This document shows positions 45,929 through 55,119 of a stretch of DNA of 64,000 nt, piece after piece. Source of the stretch: Nocardioides zeae (GTDB taxonomy: Bacteria; Actinomycetota; Actinomycetes; Propionibacteriales; Nocardioidaceae); NCBI RefSeq assembly GCF_030818655.1, contig NZ_JAUTAN010000001.1:3224001-3288000 (forward strand), in the 5' to 3' direction. Within the stretch, counting starts at the first letter, position 1. Each line of letters begins with the position of its first letter. The position numbers were made by a program, and so were the translations under genes. The notes beneath the pieces were generated by a model. It had not been told where the DNA came from. It did no database searches and saw only the letters and a list, made by a program, of their open reading frames with translations.

Positions 45929-47374
45929 ATGACGGACACCTCCGGCGCGGCCGGCTCGAACGGTTCGACCCCTCCGCCCAGCGTGATCGTGCTCTTCGGA
46001 GCCACCGGTGACCTGGCCAAGCGCAAGCTCTTCCCCGCGTTCCTCCGCCTCGCCGCGTCGGAGTGGCTGCCGGAGTCCTACGCGATCATCGGCTCGGGCC
46101 GGCACTCGCCCGGCACCGACGACGAGTTCCGCGACCAGGTGCGCGAGGCGCTGCAGGAGAAGGCGGACGACGACGAGCGCGACGCCGTCGACGGGCTGGT
46201 GGAACGTCTCAGCTTCCAGACGGCGTCGGCGGACGACGGGTCCGACCTGGCCGCCGCGATCGGCGAGGCCGAGAAGAAGGTCGCCGAGGAGGCGGGCGCC
46301 GACGTCGCCGACGTGCGGCGGCTCGTCTACCTGTCGGTGCCGCCGTCGGCGATGACGGACATGATCGGCATGCTCGACCGGGAGGGCATCACCGAGCGCG
46401 CCCGGCTCGTCGTGGAGAAGCCGTTCGGCCTCGACCTCGCCTCGGCGGAGGAGCTCGACGGCGTGCTGCTCGACGCGGTCGACGAGGAGCAGGTCTTCCG
46501 CATCGACCACTTCCTCGGCAAGGAGGCGGTGCAGAACATCCTGGCGCTCCGCTTCGCCAACGGGCTCTTCGAGCCGGCGTGGGACCGCCGCTCCATCGCG
46601 TCGGTGCAGATCGACGTGCCCGAGGAGCTGACCATCGAGGGCCGGGCGGGCTTCTACGAGTCCACCGGGTGCCTGCGGGACATGATCTCGACGCACCTCT
46701 GCCAGCTGCTCGGGTTCGTCGCGATGGAGGACCCCGGGGCGTTCGAGGCGCAGGCGGTCCGGGACACCAAGGCGGCGCTGTTCCGCGACGTACGGCCGCT
46801 GGACCCGACCCGTGTGGTGTTCGGGCAGTACGAGGGCTACCGCGACGAGGAGGACGTCGACGACGAGTCGACGGTCGAGACCTTCGTGGCGGCCGAGGTG
46901 TTCGTCGACAACGACCGGTGGCGCGACGTGCCGTTCCTGCTGCGCACGGGCAAGGCGCTGGCGGAGGGGCGACGGACGATCACGCTGCGGTTCCGCGATC
47001 CCGAGTCCGACATGTTCGAGGAGCCGTCGTGCGGCAACGAGCTCGTGCTCGAGCTGACCGACGAGCCCCAGATCACCGTCGACGTGCGGACGAAGAAGCC
47101 CGGTCGGGCCTTCGACATCACGATGGCGACCATGCAGGTGCAGGTGCACGGCACGGAGGAGTCGTTCCCCCTGGAGGCCTACGAGCGCCTGCTGCTCGAC
47201 GTGCTCCACGGCGACCAGACCCTCTTCACGCGCTCCGACGAGGTCGAGCGGCTGTGGGAGGTCTGCCAGCCGGTGCTGGACGACCGGCCCGAGGTGCACT
47301 CCTACGAGCAGGGCTCGTGGGGCCCGCAGGCCGCGCTCGACCTCGCCCCGGGCGGGTGGCGGCTCGGTGGTTGA
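45929..47374 (+). CDS. zwf: Glucose-6-phosphate dehydrogenase
   Basis: A 481-residue enzyme. The NADP-binding [15 protein letters not shown] motif is near residue 18, EKPFG follows, and the active-site signature RIDHFLGKE is present (usual RIDHYLGKE). It oxidises glucose-6-phosphate to 6-phosphogluconolactone, entering the pentose phosphate pathway and yielding NADPH. No opcA, gnd or tal lies nearby, so this is a stand-alone zwf copy. AAAGGGGG precedes ATG 45929. Its end overlaps the GTG of the GH15 gene by 8 nt, so the two are co-translated. Confidence 0.95.
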   Translation: MTDTSGAAGSNGSTPPPSVIVLFGATGDLAKRKLFPAFLRLAASEWLPESYAIIGSGRHSPGTDDEFRDQVREALQEKADDDERDAVDGLVERLSFQTASADDGSDLAAAIGEAEKKVAEEAGADVADVRRLVYLSVPPSAMTDMIGMLDREGITERARLVVEKPFGLDLASAEELDGVLLDAVDEEQVFRIDHFLGKEAVQNILALRFANGLFEPAWDRRSIASVQIDVPEELTIEGRAGFYESTGCLRDMISTHLCQLLGFVAMEDPGAFEAQAVRDTKAALFRDVRPLDPTRVVFGQYEGYRDEEDVDDESTVETFVAAEVFVDNDRWRDVPFLLRTGKALAEGRRTITLRFRDPESDMFEEPSCGNELVLELTDEPQITVDVRTKKPGRAFDITMATMQVQVHGTEESFPLEAYERLLLDVLHGDQTLFTRSDEVERLWEVCQPVLDDRPEVHSYEQGSWGPQAALDLAPGGWRLGG

Positions 47375-49208
47375 GTCCCGCACGGCCGGTGACGCCCCCG
47401 ACATCGCCGCGCACGGCATCATCGGGGACCTCCGCTCGGCGGCCCTCGTCTCCACCGACGGGACCATCGACTGGTTCTGCCCCGAGCGCTTCGACCGGCC
47501 GAGCGTGTTCGCCTCGATCCTCGACGAGGAGCGCGGCGGCGCCTGGCGGCTCGCGCCCACGGGCGAGGTGACGCGCACGCAGCAGTACTACCTGCCCGAC
47601 ACCGCCGTGCTCGTCACCCGCTTCCTCACGCCCGACGGCGTGATCGAGGTGCAGGACTTCATGCCGGTGCTGCAGGCCCACGACCCCGACCACCAGCAGC
47701 GGCTGGTGCGGCGGGTCGCCGCGGTGCGCGGGCGGGTGCCGATCGCCACCGCGGTCGAGGTGCGGCACGACTACGGCGCCAGCGCCGCCGAGCCGGTCGC
47801 GGTCGAGGCGGGGGTCCACATCCCCGACGGGCACGTCGACCTCATGCTCACCTCGACGCATCCCCTGACCATCGACGAGGGGGTCGTGCGCGGCGAGGTG
47901 ACGCTCGAGGACGGCGAGGTCGCCCTCTTCGTGCTCGAGGTCGTGCCCAAGGGCGAGGACCCGGAGCCCTGCGCCGTCGACGACACCGAGCGGCTGCTCG
48001 ACCTGACGTCGGCCTACTGGCGCGGCTGGCTCGCCACGTCGTCGTACGCCGGCCGCTGGCGCAGCACCATCGAGCGCTCGGCGATCACGCTCAAGCTGAT
48101 GTGCCACGAGCCCACGGGCGGGGTCATCGCGTCGCCGACCACCAGCCTGCCCGAGGAGATCGGCGGCGGTCGCAACTGGGACTACCGCTACGTGTGGGTG
48201 CGCGACGCCGCGTTCACCCTCTACGGGCTGCTGCGGCTCGGGTTCACCGACGAGGCGGGCGCGTTCACGGCCTGGTTGTCGAAGCGCATCGGGGAGGCGG
48301 ACGCCGACCACCCGACGTACGAGAAGCTGGGACCGCTGCGGGTGCTCTACGACCTCGACGGCAAGGTGCCCACCGAGGAGCACGAGCTCGACCACCTCAT
48401 CGGGCACCGCGGCTCCCGGCCCGTGCGGGTCGGCAACGCGGCGGTCGAGCAGCTGCAGCTGGACATCTACGGCGAGCTGATCGACTCGATCTACCTCTTC
48501 GACAAGTACGGCAGCGGCATCAGCCACGACGGCTGGACCGACCTCGTCACCGTGCTCGACTGGATCATCGGGAACTGGGAGCGTGACGACCACGGCATGT
48601 GGGAGATCCGCGAGGACCCGCGGCCGCACACCAGCTCGCGCCTCATGTGCTGGGTCGCGGTGGAGCGGATGATCCGCGTCGCCCGCAAGCGCGGCCTGCC
48701 CGGCGACATCGCCGCCTGGGGGAAGGTGCGCGACGAGATCTACGAGCGGATCATGAGCGCCTCGTGGAACGACGAGCTGCAGTCGTTCACCCAGACCGAG
48801 GGCGGCGACGTGCTCGACGCGGGGCTGCTGCTCATGCCGCTCGTGAAGTTCACGGCCCCCGGGGACCCGCGCTTCCTCTCGACCCTCGCGGCCGTCGAGG
48901 AGCACCTCGTCACCGACTCGCTCGTGTTCCGCTACGACCCCGGCGCCGACGGCTCTTCCGACGGGCTCGACGGCGCGGAGGGCACGTTCTCCATGTGCTC
49001 GTTCTGGTACGTCGAGGCGCTCACCCGCGCGGGCCGGCACGACGAGGCGCGGCTGGCGTTCGAGAAGATGCTGACCTACGGGAACCACCTCGGGCTGTAC
49101 GCCGAGCAGGTCGGGCTGACCGGCGAGCAGCTGGGCAACTTCCCCCAGGCCTTCACGCACCTGTCGTTGATCTCGGCCGCGACGAACCTGGACCGGGCGC
49201 TCGGCTAG
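47367..49208 (+). CDS. Glycoside hydrolase family 15 protein (trehalase/glucoamylase-like)
   Basis: A 613-residue cytoplasmic GH15 enzyme. The start [42 protein letters not shown] is typical of the family's N-terminal beta domain. The (alpha/alpha)6 barrel includes [28 protein letters not shown], and the C-terminal part has [17 protein letters not shown] and [17 protein letters not shown]. Mycobacterial relatives are trehalases, so trehalose cleavage to glucose is likely; glucoamylase action is the alternative. Overlap with zwf suggests that released glucose is fed to the pentose phosphate route (inference). Confidence 0.9.
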   Translation: MVESRTAGDAPDIAAHGIIGDLRSAALVSTDGTIDWFCPERFDRPSVFASILDEERGGAWRLAPTGEVTRTQQYYLPDTAVLVTRFLTPDGVIEVQDFMPVLQAHDPDHQQRLVRRVAAVRGRVPIATAVEVRHDYGASAAEPVAVEAGVHIPDGHVDLMLTSTHPLTIDEGVVRGEVTLEDGEVALFVLEVVPKGEDPEPCAVDDTERLLDLTSAYWRGWLATSSYAGRWRSTIERSAITLKLMCHEPTGGVIASPTTSLPEEIGGGRNWDYRYVWVRDAAFTLYGLLRLGFTDEAGAFTAWLSKRIGEADADHPTYEKLGPLRVLYDLDGKVPTEEHELDHLIGHRGSRPVRVGNAAVEQLQLDIYGELIDSIYLFDKYGSGISHDGWTDLVTVLDWIIGNWERDDHGMWEIREDPRPHTSSRLMCWVAVERMIRVARKRGLPGDIAAWGKVRDEIYERIMSASWNDELQSFTQTEGGDVLDAGLLLMPLVKFTAPGDPRFLSTLAAVEEHLVTDSLVFRYDPGADGSSDGLDGAEGTFSMCSFWYVEALTRAGRHDEARLAFEKMLTYGNHLGLYAEQVGLTGEQLGNFPQAFTHLSLISAATNLDRALG

Positions 49209-49222
49209 GTCCTGGCTCCCGG

Positions 49223-49996
49223 TCAGCCACGGAGGCACAGGTAGGCCATCCCGAGGACGCCGCGGTAGCCCTCCTCGTACGCCGCCCGCTGCTGCTCGTG
49301 GCGTCGGCGGACGTCGGGGGCGGCGGGGTGGTCGTCGCCGTGCGTCTCCATCCAGCGGGCGAAGCGGGCGCGGAAGCCCGCCTCGAAGGTGTCCCACTCG
49401 TCGAGGTCCGCCGGGTCGGCGTGGACGACCTCAAAGCCCACTCGTCCGGTGAGCTCCACCAGGGCCTCGAGGGTCACGAACTCGTCGTCCCTCCCCGACA
49501 GCGGTGCCGTCGCCGCGGGATGGGGCGGGGCCGACCAGACGGCCTCGCCGTAGACCAGGCGCCCGCCGGGGCGGACCAGGCCGCGCAGGGCCCGCAGTGC
49601 CGCGGCGTAGTCGAGCGGCTGGCCGTCCTCCACCGGTGGCCCCCAGATCTGGCTGGCGCCGATGCAGATGACGGCGTCGGCCGGCTCGAGCTGGGCGTCG
49701 CGGCCGGGCGTCGCCTCGAAGGTCGCCCTCGTCGCCAGGCCGCGGACGCGTGCCTGCTCCGGGGCCCGGGCGATCGACGGCGCCGCACTGTCGACCCCGC
49801 GGCCGTGCGCCTGCGGTGCGGCGGCCAGCACCCGGAGGAGGAGCTCACCCCAGCCACACCCCAGGTCGAGCACGTCGGCGGGTGCGGGCTCGGACAGGAA
49901 CCCGACCAGCCCCGCGGGGCGCTCCTCGGACAGCGGGGTGAGCCAGGTGAGCGACTCGTGGAGGGGCGGCAGCACGGGCTCAGGGTTCGCCGTCAT
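49223..49996 (-). CDS. SAM-dependent methyltransferase
   Basis: A 257-residue class I methyltransferase: motif I is VLDLGCGWGELLLRVL, an acidic residue follows in RGVDSAAPS, motif II is DAVICIGASQIWG, and motif III is LRGLVRPGGRLVYGE. The C-terminal half has an additional helical region (YEEGYRGVLGMAYLCL). Target unknown. ATG 49996 lies inside the last codons of the DUF222/HNH gene (17-nt overlap), with GGGAGG 8 nt upstream, so its expression is tied to that gene. Confidence 0.85.
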   Translation of the reverse strand: MTANPEPVLPPLHESLTWLTPLSEERPAGLVGFLSEPAPADVLDLGCGWGELLLRVLAAAPQAHGRGVDSAAPSIARAPEQARVRGLATRATFEATPGRDAQLEPADAVICIGASQIWGPPVEDGQPLDYAAALRALRGLVRPGGRLVYGEAVWSAPPHPAATAPLSGRDDEFVTLEALVELTGRVGFEVVHADPADLDEWDTFEAGFRARFARWMETHGDDHPAAPDVRRRHEQQRAAYEEGYRGVLGMAYLCLRG

Positions 49997-51413
49997 CTGG
50001 CCATCCTCCCGGCTGTGCGCGACGGTCGGCGAGGGCGAGGTGGAGGCGGGCTTCCATCTCGGAGCAGGGGTGGGTGCCGGTCGGGTCGACGGTGAAGCCG
50101 AGACCGTTCGGGGTGAGCCAGACGTAGTGGCCGGGGGCTCGTTGGCGGGCTTGGTAGCCGGCGTGGGTCTTCCAGCGGTGGTGGCGGCGTTGCAGGAGGC
50201 CGGAGTTGTGGGTGCCGGTCTGGGCTGGTTGTTGTGCTTCGGGGGATCGCTCGGGGCCGTGGTCGAACGGGGTGGGGTGGTCGTAGTCGGCGTTGCGGCT
50301 GGTCGAGGTGGCGTAGGGCCAGTAGTCACCGCCGGTGACGAGGTGCACCCGTTCTTTGATGGCTTCGGGGTGTTCGTAGGCGGTGGTGCGGACCGCGTCG
50401 GCCAGGTCGATGACCGGCTTGACCGTGACCTGGGTGGTGGCGAGGAGCTGGTGGAGGGCGCCGAGGGTGCGGGGGCCGAGTTCTTCGACGCGGGCGACGC
50501 CCTTCGTGCCGAGGAGGGTGGCTTCGTGGAGGTGGACGTAGAAGACCGCCTTCGGCCGCAACTTCGTCAGGTCGGTGCGGTGGAGCTTGTCGAGGACGTC
50601 GACGGGCAGTGCGGTCGCGCGTGACGGAGCGAGGGGTTCGTCGTCGGTGACCGGCTCCGGCTGACCGGGTGTCTCGTTCTCGACCAGGAGCGCGAGGAGC
50701 TCGGCGGGTCGGGCTAGGTACCCGAGTGCGATGGCGCGGACCTCGTCCGCGGTCGCATCCGGGTGACCGGGGGTGATGATCTCCGCGACTCGGGTGACGG
50801 TGGCCTGCACCCAGGCCGCATCCCCGGCGTCCAGGCGGGCGATCAACGTGCGGAGTCCGTACTCGTCGGTGCGTCCGAGGCCGACGTATCGGCGGCGCTT
50901 CTCCTCCTCCACCCGCTCCTCGTGCAGGGCCGGATCGGCCTCGATCACCTTGCCCTCGGCCACGGTCAACACGCGGCCAGGTGCTTCGGTAGCGATCATC
51001 CGCGCCACCGCCACATCCACCACGCCCACAACGGCCGCAGGTAGGTGCCGCGACATCCGGGCCACCTTCCGCGCGACATACACCTCCGCCGTCCCCTGCC
51101 GCACCACCGCCCACGTCAACGGCAGGCGGTGCTGCAGGTCCAGCACGTCCGCGAGGGCGTTGATCGTGGCCACCACGCCCGCACCCCGCGCCAGGGCGAT
51201 CTCCCCGAGGGCGTGGTCCTGCACCCGCGGCGTACCCTCCCCACCCACGTCCACCAGCAGGTTCCTCCGGCGCCCGGGGTCCGCCGGCTCACCGGAGTGC
51301 ACCGCAGCCCACGCCGCGATCACCTCCAAGTCGGCCACCTCCGCCAACCGGCGGGCGCGCACCGCCCCAGCAGCTGCATCCAGCAGCTCACAAGGCGAAA
51401 GATGATCGAACAT
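49980..51413 (-). CDS. DUF222 protein with degenerate HNH domain (13E12-like)
   Basis: A 477-residue protein of the DUF222/HNH family, multicopy in many actinobacteria. The N-terminal DUF222 part is helical (AVRQGTAEVYVARKVARM, EEEKRRRYVGLGRTDEYGLRTLIARLDAGDA). The C-terminal HNH part reads ADYDHPTPFDHG then NSGLLQRRHHRWKTHAGY. The nuclease residues D-H, N and H remain, but the Cys of the usual CDLDH and LCRRHH motifs are replaced by Ala and Gln, so zinc binding is probably lost. The start ATG has no Shine-Dalgarno. A 31-bp tandem repeat array lies directly upstream. Biological role unknown. Confidence 0.85.
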   Translation of the reverse strand: MFDHLSPCELLDAAAGAVRARRLAEVADLEVIAAWAAVHSGEPADPGRRRNLLVDVGGEGTPRVQDHALGEIALARGAGVVATINALADVLDLQHRLPLTWAVVRQGTAEVYVARKVARMSRHLPAAVVGVVDVAVARMIATEAPGRVLTVAEGKVIEADPALHEERVEEEKRRRYVGLGRTDEYGLRTLIARLDAGDAAWVQATVTRVAEIITPGHPDATADEVRAIALGYLARPAELLALLVENETPGQPEPVTDDEPLAPSRATALPVDVLDKLHRTDLTKLRPKAVFYVHLHEATLLGTKGVARVEELGPRTLGALHQLLATTQVTVKPVIDLADAVRTTAYEHPEAIKERVHLVTGGDYWPYATSTSRNADYDHPTPFDHGPERSPEAQQPAQTGTHNSGLLQRRHHRWKTHAGYQARQRAPGHYVWLTPNGLGFTVDPTGTHPCSEMEARLHLALADRRAQPGGWPDDGEP

Positions 51414-51476
51414 GTGTGCGATTCTACGCCTCGCCGACCTGCCCCGCCACCGCGATTCCACAGGTGAACGAGGCCC

Positions 51477-51704
51477 AGCTCGACACACCCCCGCCGCGGC
51501 GTACGTGACAACTCGGCGCCCCCGCCGCGCCCGACAACCCAACTCGACGCACACGCCGCGCCGTCCAACCCAACTCGACGCCCCCGCCGCGCCGTCCAAC
51601 CCCACTCGACGCCCCCGCCGCGCCGTCCAACCCAACTCGACGCCCCCACCGCGCCGTCCAACCCAACTCGACGCCCCCACCGCGCCGTACAACCCAGCTC
51701 GACG
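51477..51704. repeat. 31-bp tandem repeat array, eight copies
   Basis: The box AACTCGACG (with variants) starts at 51477, 51510, 51541, 51572, 51603, 51634, 51665 and 51696: exact 31-bp spacing for the last seven, 33 bp for the first. The core begins AACTCGACGCCCCCGCCGCG and continues with CGTCCAACCC. It fills most of the 336-nt gap 51414-51749 between the DUF222/HNH gene and the VKOR gene. No gene was recognised there; the open frames are periodic artefacts of the repeat. Confidence 0.9.
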
Positions 51705-51749
51705 CCAGAAATCACCATCCCCTCAGCATCGGCGACTACCCTGCCGCGC

Positions 51750-52412
51750 GTGACCGCCGCGACCGACGACCTCGTCCTCGACCTCACCGAGGACGAGCGG
51801 GCCGAGCTCGCGGCGTACGAGGCCGGTCGTCGGGACCTCCGGCTCGGCTGGCTCCTGGTCGTCACCGGGATCGTCGGGGCCGTCGCCGCCGTGACGCTCC
51901 TGCTGGAGCGCATCCAGTTCCTCGTGGATCCCAGCTACATCCCCTCCTGCAGCCTCAACCCGGTGCTGAGCTGCGGCTCCGTGATGACGACCGAGCAGGC
52001 GCGGGTCTTCGGGTTCCCCAACCCGGTCATCGGTGTCGCGGCCTTCCCGGTGGTCGCGGTGGTCGGCGCCGGCATCCTGGCGGGCGCGGCCTACGCGCGC
52101 TGGTTCTGGGCCGGGCTCCAGGTCGGTGTCACGTTCGGGATCGGGTTCGTGGCGTGGCTGATCGCCCAGAGCCTCTACGAGATCAACGCCCTGTGCCCCT
52201 ACTGCATGGTCGTCTGGGTCGTGATGGTGCCGCTCTTCTGGCAGGTGACGGTGCGCAACGCGGAGGCCGGGGTGCTCGGTGCCGGCCTCGCCCGCTCCGG
52301 CGCGGTCCGCGTGGCGCGCGCCTGGTCGGTGCTGGCCGTCGCCCTCGTCTACCTGCTCGTCGGGCTCCTGATCCTGCAGCGCTTCTGGGACTACTGGTCG
52401 TCCCTGCTGTGA
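51750..52412 (+). CDS. Vitamin K epoxide reductase (VKOR) family protein
   Basis: A 220-residue membrane protein with five predicted helices. The outer loop pair Cys67/Cys75 (CSLNPVLSC) and the active-site Cys149-Pro-Tyr-Cys152 (CPYC) are both present, as in M. tuberculosis VKOR. It would reoxidise a DsbA-like partner using menaquinone and so drive disulfide formation in exported proteins. No DsbA gene is fused or adjacent. TACCCT lies 7 nt before GTG 51750, indicating a leaderless message. The exported esterase starts 7 nt after its stop, so the pair is an operon. Confidence 0.92.
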   Translation: MTAATDDLVLDLTEDERAELAAYEAGRRDLRLGWLLVVTGIVGAVAAVTLLLERIQFLVDPSYIPSCSLNPVLSCGSVMTTEQARVFGFPNPVIGVAAFPVVAVVGAGILAGAAYARWFWAGLQVGVTFGIGFVAWLIAQSLYEINALCPYCMVVWVVMVPLFWQVTVRNAEAGVLGAGLARSGAVRVARAWSVLAVALVYLLVGLLILQRFWDYWSSLL

Positions 52413-52419
52413 GGCGTCG

Positions 52420-53301
52420 ATGAGGCTCACCCGCAGGACCGCGCTCGCCACCGCGGGGATCGGCACCGCGGCCGTGGTCGCCGGCGGCGCGGGCGTCGCG
52501 TCGGGCGTGCTGCCCGGTCGTGCGCAGCTCTACTCACGCCTGGGCCTGGACGGCGAGGACGGCACCGTCCCCGACGTCGAGCCCGGCGACCTGGTCAGCG
52601 GCGAGCTCGTCTCGGCCGCGCGCGGCGGGCGTCGCGTGGGCTGGAGCCTGGCGACCCCGCCGGGCACCGGCCCCGAGGGCCTCCCCCTCGTCGTGGTGCT
52701 CCACGCCCGCGGCGCGGACCACACGTCGCCGTTCGCCCGGGACTACCTCGGTCTCGACCGCTTCCTCGCCGCGGCCGTCGCCGACGGCGTGCCGCCGGTC
52801 GCGCTCGCCAGCATCGACGGGGGCAACGCCTACTGGCACGAGCGCGCCGACGGGGACGACCCCGGGGCGATGGTCGTCGACGAGTACCTCCCCCTCCTCG
52901 CCGACCGCGGCCTCGACACGAGCCGCCTCGGCCTCCTCGGCTGGTCGATGGGCGGCTTCGGCGCGCTGCGCCTCGCCGGGCGGCTCGGCCCCGACCGGGT
53001 GCGCGCCGTCGCCGCGCTCAGCCCCGCCCTCTGGACCGACTACGACGACACCGCGCCCGGCGCGTTCGACGACGCCGCGGACTTCGCCGCCGTGACGGTC
53101 ATGGGCCGCCAGGACGACCTCGCCGGCATCCCCGTGCGCGTGGACTGCGGTCTCGGGGACCCGTTCTGCGTCGCCGCCGAGGAGTACGTCGAGGGGTTCG
53201 CCGAGCGCCCCGCCGGCGGCTTCGAGCGCGGCGACCACGACCGTGGCTACTGGCGGCGCCTCGCCGGGGCGCAGCTGCGGTTCGTCGCCGAACGGGTCTG
53301 A
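52420..53301 (+). CDS. Tat-exported esterase-like alpha/beta hydrolase
   Basis: A 293-residue protein. The N-terminus RLTRRTALATAGIGTAAVVAGGAG is a twin-arginine-type signal. The hydrolase nucleophile lies in LLGWSMGGFGALRLAG, and RGDHDRGYWRR near the end should hold the catalytic His. The fold resembles the esterase D/antigen 85-like group. Cysteines near DCGLGDPFC could form a disulfide outside the cell, in line with its VKOR neighbour. Substrate unknown. Confidence 0.82.
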   Translation: MRLTRRTALATAGIGTAAVVAGGAGVASGVLPGRAQLYSRLGLDGEDGTVPDVEPGDLVSGELVSAARGGRRVGWSLATPPGTGPEGLPLVVVLHARGADHTSPFARDYLGLDRFLAAAVADGVPPVALASIDGGNAYWHERADGDDPGAMVVDEYLPLLADRGLDTSRLGLLGWSMGGFGALRLAGRLGPDRVRAVAALSPALWTDYDDTAPGAFDDAADFAAVTVMGRQDDLAGIPVRVDCGLGDPFCVAAEEYVEGFAERPAGGFERGDHDRGYWRRLAGAQLRFVAERV

Positions 53302-53338
53302 CACCGGGCTGTCACCGTCGCCACCTAGGATCCCGCTC

Positions 53339-55090
53339 GTGGAGCCCTTCCAGAGCCTGCGCTCGAGCGCGGGCGCGGCGAGCCCGGACCTGCTCGAGGC
53401 ATACGAGCGCGTCGACTGGGCCGCCACCGCGGTCGGCCCGCCGTCCACGTGGTCACCCGCCCTCGTCGTCGCGGTGCGGCTGGTGCTGGCCACCCCGATC
53501 CCGTCGGTGCTGTTCTGGGGGGACGAGCGCACCTACTTCTACAACGACGCCATCGCCGCGGTGATCGGCGACCGGCACCCCGCGGTCCTCGGCCAGCCGG
53601 CCGAGGCGTCGTTCCCGGAGTCGTGGAGCCGGGTCGGACCGCTCATCACCGACGTCCTCGAGCACGGACGCCCCGCGTGGCTCGAGGACTCCCTCGTGCC
53701 GGTGGAGCGTGACGGACGGGTCGCGGAGCACTGGTACAGCTACGCCTACTCCCCCGTGCGCGACCTCGACGGCACGATCGTGGCGGTGCACGGGGTCTCG
53801 ATCGAGACGACCCGGCAGGTCCTCGCCCAGCGTCAGCTGCGGCTGCTCAACGCCCTCGGCAGCGCGACCGCCGGGGCCCAGTCGCTCCTCACCCTGCGGG
53901 TCGCCGCGCTCGGCATGCTGCGCAACGAGCTGCCGTCCATGGAGGTCGTCGACGTGCGCATGCCGGCGCCCGTCACCGAGCCGGCCGCGCCCGGCACGCG
54001 CAGCGTCGTGCCGGTGGCCGGAGCAGTGGAGGAGGCCGACGCCGAGGGCGCAGCCGTCCCGGGGGCCGACCGCTGGTGGACGCGCCCCGACGCGATCCGC
54101 CCCGGGCACGGCATCGTGGCGTGGGAGCCGAAGGAGGACGCGGAGGTCCCCGCCGGCGCGGTGCCCCTCGCGGCGCTCGGTCCCGCCGCCTGGCTGCACG
54201 GCCAGACGATCCTCGTGTGCCGCGGCGACAGCGCCGCGGACGAGGACCTCGGGCCCTTCCTCCAGGTCGTCGCCGACATGCTCGCCGCGGCGGTGATCCG
54301 CATCCGCGGCCTCCAGGGGGAGCGGGCCGACGCCGCGAGCGACCGGGCGCTCTCGCTCGAGCTGCAGGCCGCCATGCTCGCCTCCCGCCACGACACGCCC
54401 CGGGCGGAGGGCCCCCGCACCGCCAGCCGCTACGTGCCCGCGTCCGCGCGCCAGCAGGTCGGCGGCGACTGGCACGACACGTTCCCGCTCCCCGACGGGC
54501 CGCTGGTGGTCGCGATCGGCGACGTCGCCGGTCACGACGGTCGCTCCGCCGCGGCGATGGGGCAGCTGCGCAGCCTGGTGCGCGGCATCGTGCTCGCGGG
54601 CACCCGCTCGAGCTCTCGGCCCAGCCCGGCCCAGGTGACCGAGCTGCTCGACCAGGCGATTGCCCACTTCGAGGTCGACGCCGTGGCGACCTTCCTCCTC
54701 GCGGAGGTGGTCCTCGCCGAACGACCGGGGGGCGGGCGCGGCTACACGATCCGCTGGGCCAACGCCGGCCACCCGCCGCCGGTGCTGCTCGGCCCGGACG
54801 GCACGGCCGCGTTGCTCGACGACGCCGGCCAGATGCTGCTCGGCATCGATCCCGAGACCGTGCGCAGCGACCTCGAGGCCAACGTGCCGGCGGGATCGAC
54901 CCTGCTGCTCTACACCGACGGTCTCGTCGAGAGGCGCGGCGAGCTGCTCGACGCGGGCATGGAGCGCCTGCGTGCGGCCGTGGCGGACCAGCCGGACCTC
55001 GGGCCCGACGCCCTGTGCGACCACGTGCTGACGGCCCTGGGGCCCTTCGAGGACGACGACGTCGCCATCCTCGCCGTACGCCTGGGCTGA
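53339..55090 (+). CDS. PAS-SpoIIE (PP2C-type) serine phosphatase
   Basis: A 583-residue cytoplasmic protein. A PAS-like domain covers about residues 15-165 (YERVDWAATAVGPPSTWSPAL, VLFWGDERTYFYNDAIAAVIG, YSYAYSPVRDLDGTIVAVHG). A degenerate GAF-like region follows, then a SpoIIE phosphatase domain from about 370 (GGDWHDTFPLPDGPLVVAIGDVAGHDGRSAAAMGQLRSLVRG, YTDGLVERRGE, DDDVAILAVRLG) with its metal-binding Asp residues. Such RsbU-like proteins dephosphorylate anti-anti-sigma factors in stress signalling. No anti-sigma or STAS gene is in the window. TAGGAT lies 7 nt before GTG 53339. Confidence 0.9.
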   Translation: MEPFQSLRSSAGAASPDLLEAYERVDWAATAVGPPSTWSPALVVAVRLVLATPIPSVLFWGDERTYFYNDAIAAVIGDRHPAVLGQPAEASFPESWSRVGPLITDVLEHGRPAWLEDSLVPVERDGRVAEHWYSYAYSPVRDLDGTIVAVHGVSIETTRQVLAQRQLRLLNALGSATAGAQSLLTLRVAALGMLRNELPSMEVVDVRMPAPVTEPAAPGTRSVVPVAGAVEEADAEGAAVPGADRWWTRPDAIRPGHGIVAWEPKEDAEVPAGAVPLAALGPAAWLHGQTILVCRGDSAADEDLGPFLQVVADMLAAAVIRIRGLQGERADAASDRALSLELQAAMLASRHDTPRAEGPRTASRYVPASARQQVGGDWHDTFPLPDGPLVVAIGDVAGHDGRSAAAMGQLRSLVRGIVLAGTRSSSRPSPAQVTELLDQAIAHFEVDAVATFLLAEVVLAERPGGGRGYTIRWANAGHPPPVLLGPDGTAALLDDAGQMLLGIDPETVRSDLEANVPAGSTLLLYTDGLVERRGELLDAGMERLRAAVADQPDLGPDALCDHVLTALGPFEDDDVAILAVRLG

Positions 55091-55119
55091 GAGCCCACGA
55101 CGTACGGCGAGGCGGGACG

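Noticed and set aside
51477..51704. CRISPR-like array
   Set aside because: Repeats are contiguous at 31 bp with no unique spacers and no cas genes nearby.
51320..51913. Repetitive Trp/Arg/Gly-rich protein on the minus strand through the 31-bp repeats
   Set aside because: 31 is not a multiple of three and all frames stay open because of the repeat composition; no start with a ribosome site.
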